From Arenibacter sp040216555 (GTDB lineage Bacteria > Bacteroidota > Bacteroidia > Flavobacteriales > Flavobacteriaceae), in the NCBI GenBank assembly GCA_040216555.1, contig JAVJOW010000002.1:29558-93557 (forward strand): a stretch of DNA of 64,000 nucleotides. Direction: 5' to 3'. The notes under the pieces are model-generated. The model did no database searches. It saw only the letters and a list, made by a program, of their open reading frames with translations, and was not told where the DNA came from. The position numbers and the translations under genes are program-made. Positions 45,611 through 53,869 of this stretch are shown here, piece by piece. How positions within the stretch are numbered: position 1 is the first letter of the stretch; every line of letters begins with the position of its first letter.

Positions 45611-47410
45611 TTACCGTTTCATATTTACATGTCCTGTGATCTTATGACCTTCCACAATTATCCAATACCAATAATCTCCTGAGGGCATTATTTGGTTATT
45701 GTAGGTGCCATCCCATTCAAATGAACTATTACTTGAAAATACCAATAGTTTCCCATAACGGTCAAAAATAGCAACTTGAGATGAGCTATAATTTTGAATT
45801 CCAAATAAATTAAAAGTGTCATTTATGCCATCCATATTCGGGGTGAAAAACTTTGGAACATAGAAATGTAGATGTTGCAAACGAGAGGTAAAATCGCAAT
45901 CTTTATTTTTTACCCCAATAGTATAGATCCCACCTTCAACATTATAAAATATATTACTCGATTGAAAAACAATGTCATCTAAAGAATACAAAAAATCACC
46001 TGAATTAACAGTCTTAATAATAATTGAATCTTGGTTGGAAATGACAGAATCGATCATTGGATTTTCTGAATAATTGACGTTAAATATTATGGTTTGAAAA
46101 GAATCAACGCCATTGGTAATATCAACACTATATACTCCTGGCTCCTCAATTTTTATATTTTTGGTTATCTCACCAGAGCTCCAGGCAAAATCAGGAGTTT
46201 CAATGTCGGTATAGGCAATTAGTTCCAATTCACTATCAGTACATAATTCAAGATATTCTTCCATTATAAGAAAAGGCGGTGTTCCTGATACATCCCAAAT
46301 ACAATCGAGCGTGTTAAATACAGATGTTTCCCATTGTTCTAGAACCGGTTGCTCGGGCTGGGTTCCGGAAATTTCCCATGAACATGTTGTAGCATTCATT
46401 ATTGCTGTTTCCCAACATTCCAAGGTTGGCAAAAAAGGGGCAGAAATAATCCCTGCTATAAATTCATTGGAAAAGGAAATACACTGAGGGTTATCCAAAT
46501 TACTAGCTGATTCAGCTACTTTTGTTCTGTAATGCCCGGTATAGCCAACTGTAACTAAAATACTTTGATTTGTTTCTCCAAGAATATCATCCCAGAGATT
46601 GCCATCACTACTTTCCTGCCATTGATAAAAGTGGTCTGAATAAACTGAAAAATCCGGAGTCGCCGTTAATTCAATCGAAAAAGGTGTTAGGCTGCTACAC
46701 ACATTCACGGAAGTATTATTGGTAGCCCCTGTAACCGTAGTAACATCTCCACATGACTTAAATTCAATATCATCAATAGCCAAATCATTACCACACCCTC
46801 CATTACCATTATTGACCATCTTCAAAATCACCGTACTCTGACCTGGTAAGGTTTGGAAAATTAAGCCATATTCCAGCCAATTCGGACTTGTACTTTCCGG
46901 AATATCACCAGTAGTTCCACTTGCCAATTGGGTGGAATTGGAAGCATCCCATATTTCAAAACTCACATTAACAGGTATCGTGATCCCAGATTGTGTTGAG
47001 CAAAAACCACCAGCTTTCACCAAATTAACCAACCAAGAGGAAAATTCATATGTAGTATTCGGACAAAGTCCTGAAATTACCGCACCATAAAATCCTCCTG
47101 GGTCTGTGTCTGCATTTACAATGAGAAATTTCCCATTGTTATCACCAACTGTATGATCATTAATTTCGTGCCAATCAAATGGATTTTCATATGTACCGTT
47201 GGAAACAGTGTACGAGCCATCAAGAGGATATTCATTTGAATAATTGTATGTGGTGGTTCCAGGAGGTAAGCTATTTTCGCCAATTCCTGTTCCAAAGGTT
47301 TCACTAAAAATTGGGTCCCCGGAATTACCTGGGCAAAATCCTAATTGAGATTGCGCTTTTAAAATTATAGTAATCGACAAAATGGCTAATATTATATATT
47401 TTTTTTCGAT
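45611..47410 (-). CDS. T9SS-sorted gliding-motility-type surface protein, start codon abnormal
   Basis: About 599 residues if read from 47,410. The last 85 residues form the type B T9SS sorting domain (FFTPNMDGINDTF, IFDRYGKLL, WDGTYNNQIMPSGDYWYWI), so the protein should be secreted through type IX and attached or released. The N-terminal half has a jelly-roll-like domain with SETFGTG and FLIVNADTDPGGF, and the middle has Ig-like segments. A near-perfect signal peptide (EKKYIILAILSITIILKAQS) is in frame, but its first codon is ATC, not ATG. The first ordinary alternative, TTG at 47,380, would cut the signal peptide in half. Confidence 0.82.
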   Translation of the reverse strand: MEKKYIILAILSITIILKAQSQLGFCPGNSGDPIFSETFGTGIGENSLPPGTTTYNYSNEYPLDGSYTVSNGTYENPFDWHEINDHTVGDNNGKFLIVNADTDPGGFYGAVISGLCPNTTYEFSSWLVNLVKAGGFCSTQSGITIPVNVSFEIWDASNSTQLASGTTGDIPESTSPNWLEYGLIFQTLPGQSTVILKMVNNGNGGCGNDLAIDDIEFKSCGDVTTVTGATNNTSVNVCSSLTPFSIELTATPDFSVYSDHFYQWQESSDGNLWDDILGETNQSILVTVGYTGHYRTKVAESASNLDNPQCISFSNEFIAGIISAPFLPTLECWETAIMNATTCSWEISGTQPEQPVLEQWETSVFNTLDCIWDVSGTPPFLIMEEYLELCTDSELELIAYTDIETPDFAWSSGEITKNIKIEEPGVYSVDITNGVDSFQTIIFNVNYSENPMIDSVISNQDSIIIKTVNSGDFLYSLDDIVFQSSNIFYNVEGGIYTIGVKNKDCDFTSRLQHLHFYVPKFFTPNMDGINDTFNLFGIQNYSSSQVAIFDRYGKLLVFSSNSSFEWDGTYNNQIMPSGDYWYWIIVEGHKITGHVNMKR

Positions 47411-48145
47411 GTCCTTAAGATTTAAGTTGAGTGATTTTCAAAGTGGTTGCGTGCATATTACAAAAATAAACTGAAGAGAGGGGAACGTATATAAATTATT
47501 GAAGTATATAAAAACCATACAAATGTACTTATACCGAATAAATCTGATTAATCCCTAAAATTCAACTAGATAAGGCCAATATGTGCAAATTGCATATATT
47601 CCTGTAAAGTATATATAATTACAGCCCGCTTTAAAACTAATGGATTAATAAACCCATAACCTTAAATAGTAGTTTTAGCAAAATATTGTCTTGAAATATG
47701 CAATAAGGTTTTATTAGCTAATCGTTGTGGGTTCCCAACTAAAATTTTCAAACGTGGTAACATTATGTTTCTTTGTAAATATTCTAATGGCCCAAGAAAT
47801 TAAAAGATCGAACAGAGGCATACTTAAATGGAATATATGGCGTTTTACTAGTCGAACGGTCTATAATAGTTACTCACAAATAAACTTATTGACCAAATTT
47901 TAGAATTCCTTTAATCTGTATAAGGAGTTATATAGATGGATGCTTGGCAATTTGGAATGGTTTAATTGATGCACTATGCGAAAATTATTAAATAAATTTG
48001 TAACCCATTTAATTCCCCTAAAGGCAAGATTAAATAAGGATATCTTTACTGTTTATTTAAATCTGACAAAAAATACTAATATTTCATAAAAGGTCCAGTC
48101 AATATTTTCACAGCACAAATGATAAAAAAATTATATCTTCTCTAA
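47411..48145. other. Long AT-rich stretch without genes
   Basis: 735 bases between the T9SS protein and the WbqC-like gene. Both strands are rich in stops; no family-like translation, terminator or repeat was seen. Confidence 0.55.
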
Positions 48146-48826
48146 ATGAAAGTTAGCATATCCCAACCTACCTTCCTTCCTTGGATAGGTTATTTTAACA
48201 TGATAAAAAAATCTGATGTTTTCGTCTTTCTAGATAATGTGAAATTTAAAAAACAAACCTGGCATATGCGTAACAGGTTAAAATCTGGATCCATGATTGA
48301 TGAGTCTGAAATTTGGGCTCACATTCCTACCAATCTTTCTAAAACTGACACCATGATCAAAGACGTTTTAATTGATAATAGTCAGGATTGGAAAAAAAAA
48401 CACTTAGAAATATTTCAATATAATTATGGAAATAGTTATCAAACCATCGAGTTCTTAACAGAATTATACCAAAAAGATTGGGAAAGGATAGCAGATTTCA
48501 ATATTGAATTGATAACTAAATGTTGCCAATATCTGGAAATAGAAACTAAGCTTATCCGTGCTTCGGAACTGAATGTAGATGGAAAGAAAAGTCACCTGAT
48601 TTTAGATATTTGCAAACATTTAAATGCAGATGAGTTAATAGCAAATAGTGGCTCAACCAATTATTTGGAAGAAGATAAAGAAATTTTTGAAAACGAAAAT
48701 ATTAAGATATCGTATCATAATTTTAATCCCACCAGATACAACCAAAAAGGGGGGATATTTATACAGAATTTATCTATTTTAGATCTTTTATTTTCCGAAT
48801 TTGAAAACTCAAAGAACTTTATTTAA
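48146..48826 (+). CDS. WbqC-like protein
   Basis: 226 residues beginning MKVSISQPTFLPWIGYFNMI, the diagnostic start of the WbqC family, with FVFLDNVKFKKQTWHMRNRL and SGSTNYLEEDKEIF. WbqC genes recur in O-antigen and capsule clusters and are thought to take part in sugar or lipid modification, without a proven reaction. It is isolated here between a T9SS gene and IS256, upstream of a polysaccharide locus, and may be a part of that locus separated by insertions. Confidence 0.88.
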   Translation: MKVSISQPTFLPWIGYFNMIKKSDVFVFLDNVKFKKQTWHMRNRLKSGSMIDESEIWAHIPTNLSKTDTMIKDVLIDNSQDWKKKHLEIFQYNYGNSYQTIEFLTELYQKDWERIADFNIELITKCCQYLEIETKLIRASELNVDGKKSHLILDICKHLNADELIANSGSTNYLEEDKEIFENENIKISYHNFNPTRYNQKGGIFIQNLSILDLLFSEFENSKNFI

Positions 48827-48939
48827 TAAGAATTAATCTTAACCGGGTTTATAAGGCAATATAAAATAAAACCATACTAGTTAAAATCAGGGGCTTACTC
48901 ACTGTTTCAAAAGGACTATCTCATAAAGTGTGTAAATAG

Positions 48940-48969
48940 AAAATAGCTGGGGCATGCCCCAGCTATTTT
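48940..48969. terminator. Perfect 30-bp palindrome inside the IS256 left end
   Basis: The arms read AAAATAGCTGGGGCA / TGCCCCAGCTATTTT, followed by further T. It acts as a terminator in either direction and lies between the left IR and the transposase ATG at 48,998. It would stop read-through from outside promoters into the transposase gene. Confidence 0.7.
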
Positions 48970-48997
48970 TTTGTTTAATTTTAAATATTTACACATT

Positions 48998-50194
48998 ATG
49001 AAAAAAGAAGAATTATTCGACGATGAATTTCTAAAACAGTTCAAGACCGGAGATGAGCTCAACGGTTTTTTAAAGGAACTCCAAAAGCGGGGTATCGAGA
49101 AGATGCTTGAAGGGGAGCTGGATGGTCATTTGGACTATGACAGACACCAAAAATCAAAACAAAGTAATTCTCGGAACGGGTATTCCAAAAAGAAGGTGCG
49201 CACTTCTTTCGGGGAATCCGAAATAGCCGTGCCAAGGGACAGGGATGCTTCCTTTAATCCAATGATAGTGCCCAAACGCGGCAACATGGTCGATGGGATC
49301 GAGAACGTGATCATATCTCTCTACGCCAAAGGGATGAGCAACAGCGATATCGAAGAGCTGATACGGGAAGTCTACAACTTCGATGTCTCCACTTCGACCA
49401 TATCAAGGATTACCGACAAGGTATCCGGGGACATCGTAGCTTGGCAGAACCGCCCGTTGGAACCTGTCTACCTTATTGTTCGGATGGATGGTATCGTATT
49501 TAAGGTACGCGAGAGCTCCAAGGTCATCAACAAGACCGTTTATATTGCTGTGGGGCTCCGCAGGGTTGGCCAAAAAGAAGTGATGGGACTTTGGTTGGGC
49601 AAGAACGAATCGGCCGCTTTCTGGATGGGCGTACTGACCGATATCAGGGCGCGCGGTACCGAGGACATCCTTATTACGGCCACCGACAATCTCAATGGGT
49701 TTACGGACACCATCAAGAACGTGTTCCCAGAATCCAGGACCCAGATATGTGTGGTACACCAGATAAGAAATGCTTGTAGGTATGTGGCCTGGAAGGACAA
49801 AAAAGCATTTACCGCCGATATGAAGCACATTTACAACGCCCCGACCCAGGAGGCCGCCAGGGCCGCTCTGGAGGACTTTGCCAAGCAATGGGAATCCAAG
49901 TATTCCTACGCCATAAAAAGTTGGAGGGACAACTGGCAGGAACTCACCGTATTCTTCGAGTTTCCTTTGGAGATCCGTAAGATCATCTATACCACAAACC
50001 TTATAGAGAACCTGAATGGAAAAATTAGAAAGTACACCAAGAACAAACTTTCGTTCCCTATAGATGATGCGGTGATGAAATCCGTATATTTGGCAACAAT
50101 GGAGGCGACCAAGAAATGGTCCATGCCCATCAGGAACTGGGGTATTATTTTAAATCAGTTCCTTACGATCTATGAAAAAAGGGTCCGACTTTAG
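48998..50194 (+). CDS. IS256-family transposase
   Basis: 398 residues from the ATG at 48,998. The frame opens at 48,971 but the shorter start (MKKEELFDDEFLKQF) is the family's. Mutator-type transposase signatures are ELDGHLDYDRH, GESEIAVPRDRD, ISLYAKGMSNSDIEEL, GIVFKVRESS with the first catalytic Asp just before it (RMDG), the second Asp in ATDNLNGFTD and the Glu in NLIENLNGKIRKYTKNK. All motifs are intact, so it is probably active. Confidence 0.95.
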   Translation: MKKEELFDDEFLKQFKTGDELNGFLKELQKRGIEKMLEGELDGHLDYDRHQKSKQSNSRNGYSKKKVRTSFGESEIAVPRDRDASFNPMIVPKRGNMVDGIENVIISLYAKGMSNSDIEELIREVYNFDVSTSTISRITDKVSGDIVAWQNRPLEPVYLIVRMDGIVFKVRESSKVINKTVYIAVGLRRVGQKEVMGLWLGKNESAAFWMGVLTDIRARGTEDILITATDNLNGFTDTIKNVFPESRTQICVVHQIRNACRYVAWKDKKAFTADMKHIYNAPTQEAARAALEDFAKQWESKYSYAIKSWRDNWQELTVFFEFPLEIRKIIYTTNLIENLNGKIRKYTKNKLSFPIDDAVMKSVYLATMEATKKWSMPIRNWGIILNQFLTIYEKRVRL

Positions 50195-50280
50195 ATAAAA
50201 GTCAAACCCTGGTTATTTTTAACTTACACACTTAAAGGGATAGTGTCCTTTTCAAAACTACTGTAGCCTTTTTAACACCC

Positions 50281-50732
50281 TACTCCCCATCTGTATGACA
50301 GTTTAAACGTATTCCATAGTTTATCATGATGCCAATTTTTCGCTTTATAAATTTGATCTGGTCGCACTTTCCCTATTTAGTTATGCCTTCTTTTAGTCGC
50401 ACTCATTTGCCGAAGACTTTCTTTAAAAAATCATTCTCTATTTGTAGTTGGCCGATCTTGTTATAGAGGGGTCCGGTCTGAATATCTGATCTTCTTTTAC
50501 AGGTTTCGACCTGAAAGCCAAAGCATTGTTCTCCAAAAATTCATGTTTCCAACTTGATATCTGCGTCGGGAGAAGTTAGAATTGGGTCGCAATCTCTTGA
50601 ACGGTATTCTGTTCCTTTATCGCCTCAACAGCAACCTTGGCCTTGAACGATGCTCTGAATTTTCTTCTTGATTTCTTCATGTTTGACACGGTTAAATTAC
50701 AACTTAACTTGCAGTCCTAAATTTGGGGAGTA
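50281..50732 (-). mobile_element. Internally deleted, decayed IS3-family element
   Basis: 452 bases that match both ends of the intact IS3 copy at 52,424-53,642, in the same orientation (TACTCCCC at the left, GGGGAGTA at the right). About 765 bases, covering nearly all of orfB, are gone. The remaining orfA starts MKKSRRKFRASFKAKVA but has a stop where the intact copy reads ELHPTQ (here LLPTQ after the stop) and then a frame change. The element is non-autonomous. Confidence 0.88.
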
Positions 50733-50741
50733 TTATTGTAA

Positions 50742-52292
50742 TCAGTTTACTAATTTATAGATTACAGTTTTTTGTTTATCTGTAAGCCATGGTAACGTTT
50801 TCAATCGGGAATAATCAATTGGAATCAAACCCTGCTTATTGTTATTCGTTTCAGTTAGGTTTGTGTAATTATCATCATTAAATATGTTTGTAGTATTTGA
50901 TAAATGATTGGATTTAATACTTGTATTTAAACCATCATTTTCTATTCCATTAAGATCATTGTTTATAATTCTATTATCTAGGATTGTTGTGGTGCCGGAA
51001 GTATTGGAAAGATTAACACCTCGCATATTCCCTAAAATTTCATTTCCCTGGATCAAAGTCCTTAAGGCGCCAAAATAAACAGTAACACCTGCTGAATTGG
51101 GATGCTTTGACCCATTGCCATTATTTACTATAATGTTGTTTAAAATAGAGATATCGGAATTAGTACTTCCCTGAAGCCATACCCCTTTGGTGGCATTATT
51201 TATGAAAAGATTATTTCTAATAACGGAATTAAAAGCTGGGTAACCCTCATGACCTACGGTCAATCCATTGCCATTATTTTTTCCACGGGCATTAATACTT
51301 ATCGAATTTTCAAAAATACCGTTTTGAAGATTAATTGCTATATTCGATGCATCGCTTGTCCCACAATTATCTACATATACCCCGATTACATGTATGTTTG
51401 GACTATTTATAGCCCCAATACCTGAATCATGTGTCCCAGTAAAATAACCCCCGCTAATCGTATTAAAACTTCCCCCATCAACCTTGATTCCCATTTTCCA
51501 GGTATCATGAGCCTCCACGTTCAGGATTTTTGAATTAGTACAATTTACCAAATGAAAGTTTCCCGAATCTTTACTTGCCGTAGTATGCACATCTCTAGCA
51601 ACTACATCTTGGATTAAGGCATTATCAACACCAGTAAATAATATGGCGTCAAAGGCTATGTCAGAAACCCCCGCCCCATCTATTAATCCTCCTACCACAG
51701 TAATATTGGAATCCTTAGCATTTCTATTCTTTATTACTGCTCCTCCTATCATTGGGCTAGTGGGAAAAATAGTGGCATTTTTAATTAATAAAGTTTGGTC
51801 ACTATTAATTAGTATAGCACTATTTACTGTAATATCATTGGTAAGTTCAACAGGAATGGTTCCTGCTGATAATAATGCATAATTAACAGACAGGTCTTCA
51901 AAACCGAACCATTCAGACTTTATAGTAGTAACACTACCGTCTAAAAATTGTACTTTACTGTTAAATATAGGATATAAACCTGCTATTATCTTTCCGCTAA
52001 TTTCAAAAGTAGAAACACCCTTCAACTCGAACATCCCACCCTCATGTACATCCAATGTTATATCCATTGGAATAATTATGCTTTCATCTATAATTATTTT
52101 TCCTTTAATTATTATTGTTCCAGAATTATTTAAGTTAATAATTGCTTCTTGTAAGGTGTTTGATGTGCCACTATATATTTCAATTATCCCAAGTGCCTGT
52201 TCAGCCGTATTTGCTATAACTTCTTCAGTGTTACAGCAAAGTAGGGTTATAGTAAGAATTAGGGATGCTAAAACAGTAGTGGCTTTCATCAT
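50742..52292 (-). CDS. Right-handed parallel beta-helix lipoprotein
   Basis: 516 residues. The signal peptide ATTVLASLILTITLLCC ends in a lipobox-like Cys pair. From about residue 180 on it is built of Asn-rich beta-helix rungs (PbH1 type), for example GLTVGHEGYPAFNSVIRNN, NATKGVWLQGSTNSDISIL and IIVNNGNG. Proteins of this fold are often polysaccharide lyases or hydrolases, epimerases or adhesins; no catalytic set can be assigned. It lies exactly between two IS3 copies in direct orientation (10 bases from one, about 130 from the other). Confidence 0.85.
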   Translation of the reverse strand: MMKATTVLASLILTITLLCCNTEEVIANTAEQALGIIEIYSGTSNTLQEAIINLNNSGTIIIKGKIIIDESIIIPMDITLDVHEGGMFELKGVSTFEISGKIIAGLYPIFNSKVQFLDGSVTTIKSEWFGFEDLSVNYALLSAGTIPVELTNDITVNSAILINSDQTLLIKNATIFPTSPMIGGAVIKNRNAKDSNITVVGGLIDGAGVSDIAFDAILFTGVDNALIQDVVARDVHTTASKDSGNFHLVNCTNSKILNVEAHDTWKMGIKVDGGSFNTISGGYFTGTHDSGIGAINSPNIHVIGVYVDNCGTSDASNIAINLQNGIFENSISINARGKNNGNGLTVGHEGYPAFNSVIRNNLFINNATKGVWLQGSTNSDISILNNIIVNNGNGSKHPNSAGVTVYFGALRTLIQGNEILGNMRGVNLSNTSGTTTILDNRIINNDLNGIENDGLNTSIKSNHLSNTTNIFNDDNYTNLTETNNNKQGLIPIDYSRLKTLPWLTDKQKTVIYKLVN

Positions 52293-52466
52293 TAGAAATT
52301 ACGCATATTAATATAATCAATTGTAGCCATTTAATGTTGAACTACACTTTTACATTCAAGACATCTACGTTTAATTTCTACATAAGGATTAGAATTGCTT
52401 AATTATTCGATGAACTACTACACTACTCCCCATCTGTAAGACAGCTTAAAGATATTCCTTAGTTTA

Positions 52467-53315
52467 TCATGATGCCATTTTTTTAGCATTATAAATTTGA
52501 TCGGGCGGCACTTTTCCTATTTCGGTATGTCTTCTTTTGGTATTATAGAACTCGATATACTCCCTTATCATTTGATAGAGGTCTAGACCCCCGTTTGGAG
52601 GGTTCAGATATATCTTTTCATATTTGATCGACTTCCAGAAACGTTCGATGTAAATGTTGTCCAGGGCCCTTCCCTTGCCATCCATTGATATTTGGATGTT
52701 ATTTTCTTTGAGCACATCGATGTATTGGCTACTGGTATATTGAGCTCCCTGATCGGAGTTGTGTATCTCCGGTATCCCATATTTGGCAATGGTGTCCTCC
52801 AATAGTGCTATGCACAATTCTTTGTCCATTGAATTTGAAATGCTCCAATTAAGGATCTTTCTACTGTGTACATCGATTATGGCATTCATGTACATAAAAC
52901 CCCGCAACATGGGAATATAAGTGATATCGGTCTGCCAGAGCTGATCAGGGCGTTCTATTTTCAGGTCCTTTAGCAGATAAGGGAACTTATAGCTCTTGGG
53001 GCCCCTGATAGTGGTCCTGGGCTTTCTATAAATGGTCTGTAGGCCCATAAGCTTATATAAGCGTCTTATCCTTTTCACGTTTACTTCATACCCAAGGTCA
53101 AGGTTCAGGTAATCGGTCATAAGTTCCGCCCCGTAGTAGGGGTGTTCCAAAAAGCAGGCATCCATTTCCTTCATAAGCTTTAGGTTCAGCATACTCTCAC
53201 TTCTGGGCCTGTAATAAAGACCGGAGCGATGGATATCCAGGAGCTTACATTGTTGGACAAGGTTTAGCCTTGGATGGGACCTTACCACCTTCTGTCTTCT
53301 TTCGGTAGTGCTCAT
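52467..53315 (-). CDS. IS3-family transposase OrfB (DDE integrase core)
   Basis: 282 residues. N-terminal HTH_21 region (HPRLNLVQQCKLLDIHRSGLYYR) and an rve core with WQTDITYIPM (first Asp), HNSDQGAQYTSSQY (second Asp) and the Glu in YNTKRRHTEIG preceding region (REYIEFYNTKRRH). Its ATG overlaps the orfA stop (ATGA), giving translational coupling, possibly with frameshifting to make a fused OrfAB. Confidence 0.95.
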   Translation of the reverse strand: MSTTERRQKVVRSHPRLNLVQQCKLLDIHRSGLYYRPRSESMLNLKLMKEMDACFLEHPYYGAELMTDYLNLDLGYEVNVKRIRRLYKLMGLQTIYRKPRTTIRGPKSYKFPYLLKDLKIERPDQLWQTDITYIPMLRGFMYMNAIIDVHSRKILNWSISNSMDKELCIALLEDTIAKYGIPEIHNSDQGAQYTSSQYIDVLKENNIQISMDGKGRALDNIYIERFWKSIKYEKIYLNPPNGGLDLYQMIREYIEFYNTKRRHTEIGKVPPDQIYNAKKMAS

Positions 53316-53590
53316 TTGCCCAAGGCTTTCTTTAAAAAATCGTTCTCCACTTGCAACTGGCCGATCTTATTGTAGAGTGGCCCGGTCCCGGAATCCGGAT
53401 CTTCTTTTTCTGGCTTGGACCCGAAGGCCAGATCTGCATTTTCCAAAAACTCCTGTTTCCAACTTGATATTTGTGTAGGATGTAGTTCGAATTTGGCCGC
53501 GAGCTCTTGCAGGCTGCTATGCTCCTTTAACGCCTCAATGGCCAGTTTGGCCTTGAACGATGCACTGAATTTTCTTCTTGATTTCTTCAT
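53312..53590 (-). CDS. IS3-family transposase OrfA (HTH)
   Basis: 92 residues: HTH of the transposase_8 family (SFKAKLAIEALKEHSSLQEL, FELHPTQISSWKQEFLE) followed by a leucine-zipper-like helix (LYNKIGQLQVENDFLKKALG). It binds the element ends and modulates transposition by OrfB. It is immediately upstream of and overlapping orfB. Confidence 0.95.
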   Translation of the reverse strand: MKKSRRKFSASFKAKLAIEALKEHSSLQELAAKFELHPTQISSWKQEFLENADLAFGSKPEKEDPDSGTGPLYNKIGQLQVENDFLKKALGK

Positions 53591-53690
53591 ATTTGACAGG
53601 GTTAAATTACAACTTAACTTGCTGTCTTAAAATTGGGGAGTATTATACTACTGCTTTTAACATAATCATTGAAATTAATTATTAATAGGC

Positions 53691-53850
53691 CGGACATCAT
53701 ACCGCTTTACTTCTTGTGAGAATACTAGATGTTATTCTTGGAGATGCCAACTTGTTATGCAATTTCAGTGACACTTTTTTCATGTTCTTCCTACTTTAAA
53801 ACCTAGTTAATATAGCCTTCCTAAAATCTGTCTTTTTCAGGAAGTCCAAA
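53691..53850 (-). pseudogene. Short remnant of a transposase HTH
   Basis: A minus-strand reading gives EEHEKSVTEIA, then a stop, then QVGISKNNI, then further stops. This matches the usual transposase or recombinase HTH wording (VTEIA..VGISKN). Several stops and shifts interrupt it. It is unrelated in sequence to the adjacent IS3 orfA, so it is a trace of another insertion. Confidence 0.35.
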
Positions 53851-53869
53851 ACTATTCAAACGTCATATT

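Larger units (their letters stand above)
48913..50249. mobile_element. IS256-family insertion sequence
   Basis: The ends are imperfect inverted repeats: GGACTATCTCATAAAG at the left and GGACACTATCCCTTTAAG read from the right end, both running into TGTGTAA. TTTCAAAA flanks both sides (48,905-48,912 and 50,250-50,257), a plausible 8-bp target duplication. It contains one full-length transposase gene and a strong internal hairpin near the left end, so it looks complete and recent. Confidence 0.85.
52424..53642 (-). mobile_element. IS3-family insertion sequence, intact
   Basis: About 1.2 kb with imperfect terminal inverted repeats TACTCCCCATCTGTAAGAC and TACTCCCCAATTTTAAGAC, both ending AGC. It encodes orfA and orfB with overlapping ATGA stop/start codons. 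No clear target duplication was found. It is the parent type of the deleted copy at 50,281-50,732. Confidence 0.9.

Noticed and set aside
49403..49888. 161-codon open frame antisense to the IS256 transposase
   Set aside because: Shadow of a confirmed transposase gene.
52421..53646. Target duplication of the intact IS3
   Set aside because: Flanks were compared at offsets of one to three bases and none gave a matching 3- or 4-base repeat.
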